Assembly: GCA_964584325.1 (NCBI GenBank)
Contig: CAZOZP010000005.1
Span: 11,971-75,970 of the forward strand
Direction of reading: 5' to 3'
DNA length: 64,000 bases
DNA from: CAZOZP01 sp964584325
Lineage (GTDB): Bacteria; Bacteroidota; Ignavibacteria; Ignavibacteriales; Melioribacteraceae
The translations under genes and the position numbers were made by a program. How positions within the stretch are numbered: position 1 is the stretch's first letter; the number at the start of each line of letters is the position of its first letter. Under the pieces are notes generated by a model, which saw only the letters and a program-made list of their open reading frames with translations, did no database searches and was not told where the DNA came from. Below are positions 62,355-64,000 of this stretch, in pieces.

Positions 62355-63358
62355 GGGTTATAATTAGGAATATATTCTATATTTTTCTTAAATAATGTAT
62401 AAATAAGAATTAGAAGTTTCCTGGCTACTGCAATCTGAGCTACACGTTTTAATTTATTATTCCCGACCAACCTTGTATATACTTCTTTCAATTTCTTATT
62501 GTATCTGCAGGCGGCCAATGCAGGCATAAAAAGGGCACTTCGGATATATTTATTGCCTTTCTTTGAAATCGATGATTTACCTTTTTTCTGTCCGGATTCG
62601 TTATGTACGATATCAAAACCAGCATAGCTGGTAAGCTGTTTGGTATTTACAAATAGAGCAAATCCATCGGTTTCAGCAATTACGGCTACTATCGTCATTC
62701 TGCCAAGACCTTCTACTTTTTCAATATTTTTAATTATTTTATTGAGATAATCATCACTTTTTAAGAGAGCATCAATCTGCTTTTCAATTTCTTTGCAATT
62801 CTTCTCTAAGAGAGCTACCATTTTCTTGTTTCTGCTAATTGTCTGTTCTAAAGGATTATGTGAATACTTCAATGCGTGAAGCTGATTAGTAAGCTGTGTA
62901 ATAAAAATTTTAATTGACCGGTATTCTCTTGTAAGAGATTTAAGTTGTTTCATTAGCTTTAAGGGCATAGTCCATAGTTCCTGTTTTCTCTCAAGGCCAA
63001 ATCTTGTGATTATCTCAGCATCCAGATTGTCAGTCTTAGATTTAATAGTGAGTGTTCGCGCATAATGCTTAATTTTATTAGGCAGAATCACTGCGATTTT
63101 TAGATGTTTTTTTGCCAGGAAATAAGCGAATTTCTCATAATAAACGCCTGTAGCTTCCATAACAAAACACAATGGGATATCCTGAGATACTTTTGCCTTC
63201 TTTACAAAGCGAATGATTTCGGCAAATCCGTTTTGATTATTATCCACTGTGACAGGTCTTAATATTTGCGTTTCCTGATCATCAGTTATAGTCCCAAAAC
63301 AAAAAGTGATAGTATCCTTTGCGATATCGCATCCTGCTACTTGTTTAATGATTTTCAT
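62342..63358 (-). CDS. IS110-family transposase (DEDD recombinase)
   Basis: A 338-residue recombinase. The RuvC-like DEDD domain shows Asp11 (AGCDIAKDTI), Glu68 (FVMEATGVYYE), Asp110 and Asp113 (KTDNLDAEII). The C-terminal Tnp domain has GLGRMTIVAVIAETDGF (about 217-233), SYAGFDI and GKSSISKKGNKYIRSALF, with Ser265 in ISKKGN as the likely nucleophile of this group. It is intact, with no frameshift. Length and motifs agree with IS110 rather than DDE transposases. It is preceded by a non-coding leader that could encode its guide RNA. Confidence 0.95.
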   Translation of the reverse strand: MKIIKQVAGCDIAKDTITFCFGTITDDQETQILRPVTVDNNQNGFAEIIRFVKKAKVSQDIPLCFVMEATGVYYEKFAYFLAKKHLKIAVILPNKIKHYARTLTIKSKTDNLDAEIITRFGLERKQELWTMPLKLMKQLKSLTREYRSIKIFITQLTNQLHALKYSHNPLEQTISRNKKMVALLEKNCKEIEKQIDALLKSDDYLNKIIKNIEKVEGLGRMTIVAVIAETDGFALFVNTKQLTSYAGFDIVHNESGQKKGKSSISKKGNKYIRSALFMPALAACRYNKKLKEVYTRLVGNNKLKRVAQIAVARKLLILIYTLFKKNIEYIPNYNPALV

Positions 63359-63384
63359 ATATTCACCTGATTAAATAAATAATA

Positions 63385-63580
63385 AATACAAAAAAAAGGC
63401 TGCTGCTTCCGGGAAACTTCTCTCGTAGTTTTATGCGGGATTTCCATCTGGTGGAATCCCTAAGTACTGTTCAGTCTTAAAGAAGCTTTCAGCAATGGTG
63501 AGGAATCTCTTAGTGACGATATCATATAAATGTACCTTGCCACGAACCGCTCTACCATTGCTTAAGCCATTTTTTCAAGG
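63385..63580 (-). ncRNA. Candidate IS110 bridge RNA
   Basis: The minus-strand leader folds by eye into two large stem-loops, the layout of IS110 bridge RNAs (target loop, then donor loop). Stem 1: AGCAATGGT pairs ACCATTGCT (plus-strand 63554-63562 with 63491-63499) and encloses about 54 bases. Stem 2: CTTCT/AGAAG (63481-63485 with 63417-63421), with an inner hairpin GGGATT-CC ... GG-AATCCC (63437-63460). A T8 tract lies at 63391-63398 on the transcript's 3' side. Exact ends are unknown. Confidence 0.55.
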
Positions 63581-63658
63581 AACTAAAATAATTCTTTTTT
63601 CTCTTTATATAAACATACGAGGCACGAAGGAGAAATCTTAAAGCATTTCAGGCTTCTC

Positions 63659-63704
63659 GATCCCGGAGGGATCAAATATGCATAGCCCTCGATGCAATCG
63701 GGGG
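63659..63704. repeat. Pair of REP-like hairpins
   Basis: GATCCC-gga-GGGATC (63659-63673) is followed 12 bases later by CCCTCGAT-gca-ATCGGGGG (63686-63704, one wobble). Two adjacent GC-rich hairpins in an AT-rich non-coding stretch are typical of REP/BIME-like units. No RAYT transposase gene is nearby. Confidence 0.5.
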
Positions 63705-63754
63705 TGGCTGGAGAAAGAACAGCTGCAGAGCAGCGCAACGTTAATAGAAAAATA

Positions 63755-63866
63755 CCCCCACTTAAACCCAAATCAGCGACCTAAGTGCAGAATCTTAGTA
63801 ACAATTAAAAATTAAATCTAATAAATCATTTTAATCAAAAAAATCATACAAATCACAGTTCAGACA
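63755..63866. repeat. Dispersed repeats, including an inverted TGATT-rich copy
   Basis: 63769-63808 repeats the unit at 61455-61496 (AAATCAGCxACCTAAGTGC ... GAATCTTAGTAACAATT) in the same orientation. 63822-63866 read on the minus strand (TGTCTGAACTGTGATTTGTA then TGATT repeats) matches 61391-61425 on the plus strand, so that repeat is present in inverted orientation on the two sides of the TA/IS segment. Confidence 0.65.
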
Positions 63867-63868
63867 AA

Positions 63869-64000
63869 AGTGGCTGGATGTCGGAACGAAGTGGACGGAT
63901 GTCGGAACGAAGTGGCTGGATGTCGGAACGAAGTGGCTGGATGTCGGAACGAAGTGGACGGAGGTTGAAACGAAGTGGACGGAGGTTGAAACGAAGTGGA
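63869..64000. repeat. 21-bp tandem repeat array, continuing beyond window
   Basis: Six full units and 6 bases of a seventh: AGTGGCTGGATGTCGGAACG plus A, starting at 63869, 63890, 63911, 63932, 63953 and 63974. Units vary at GGCTGG/GGACGG, and the last two read GGAGGTTGAAACGA. The variants are ordered, suggesting recent block duplication. There are no spacers, so it is not a CRISPR. The unit is a multiple of three and open in at least one frame, but no start or coding context is visible. Confidence 0.9.

Larger units (their letters stand above)
62253..63620 (-). mobile_element. IS110-family insertion sequence (boundaries estimated)
   Basis: One transposase gene (62342-63358) with a structured leader of about 260 bases upstream and a short 3' end. 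The limits are set where the flanking dispersed repeat breaks: left flank ends ...CCACCAAGG(TAC) near 62250 and right flank resumes (G)GCACGAAGGAGAAATC near 63621, which together rebuild the repeat seen intact at 61323-61371. IS110 elements make no long target duplication, consistent with this. Boundaries could be off by a few bases to tens of bases. Confidence 0.65.

Noticed and set aside
63583..63771. 62-codon minus-strand frame
   Set aside because: It spans REP-like hairpins and dispersed repeats, has no ribosome site and no protein-like pattern.
63869..64000. Possible CRISPR array
   Set aside because: Units are contiguous 21-mers with no variable spacers, and no cas genes are present.
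1..64000. tRNA or rRNA genes
   Set aside because: No T-loop GGTTCGAAT-type motif with a fitting cloverleaf and no rRNA-like segments were found on reading both strands.

Overview
The window looks like chromosome from an AT-rich, Gram-negative member of the Bacteroidota/Ignavibacteriota side of the tree. This is inference. The best clue is two secreted proteins (2299-3552 and 46806-48278) ending in a type IX secretion sorting domain with the QNYPNPFNP motif, which is typical of Ignavibacteria-like lineages. Outer-membrane-type envelope functions (MacAB-like efflux, TonB C-terminal domains, lipoproteins) fit this. No rRNA or tRNA was found.

Layout. 1-3601: a truncated secreted beta-helix protein (minus strand) diverging from a secreted T9SS cargo protein. 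3645-27532: an uninterrupted, mostly overlapping run of 18 plus-strand genes for an exopolysaccharide: chain-length tyrosine kinase, SLBB protein, Wzy-type polymerase, Wzx-type flippase, six glycosyltransferases, two acyltransferases, a UDP-glucuronate-epimerase-like enzyme, a deacetylase-like protein, two heparinase-like lyases and two WecA-like initiating transferases. 27543-36401: mixed envelope and housekeeping genes (Ig-like lipoprotein, double receiver protein, MORN/TonB protein, thioredoxin-like protein, amidase, Tyr/Trp-rich DUF6600-like protein, L28, ferritin). 36582-42964: a signalling block in which two histidine kinases flank a membrane-anchored solute-binding protein, followed by a sigma-54 response regulator; no ABC permease is nearby. 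43006-52526: DnaJ-like protein, STAS protein, pullulanase, a T9SS-targeted esterase and a MacAB-like ABC export system. 52686-59658: an SDR, an FAD dehydrogenase and then a compact sialic-acid-like (SpsE/SpsF/SpsG-type) locus with an enolase-superfamily racemase/synthase and a methyltransferase. 59740-61284: secreted GH13 amylase.

61285-64000 is an accessory, repeat-rich end: a YefM/YoeB toxin-antitoxin pair, an IS110-family element with a plausible bridge RNA in its leader, several dispersed repeat families and a 21-bp tandem array running off the window.

Functional picture. The large operon can make, flip, polymerise and trim an acidic, uronate-containing polymer. The secreted amylolytic enzymes and esterase suggest external carbohydrate use. 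The binding-protein/kinase/sigma-54 block may sense a sugar or oligosaccharide, and a candidate sigma-54 promoter lies upstream of the DUF6600-like gene.

Most noteworthy: the IS110 bridge-RNA candidate and its apparent insertion into a dispersed repeat; a 67-bp terminal-inverted-repeat element present twice at 66/67 identity, both times between convergent genes; the permease-less binding-protein sensory block; and the SpsE/F/G-like locus with an N-succinylamino-acid racemase-type enzyme.
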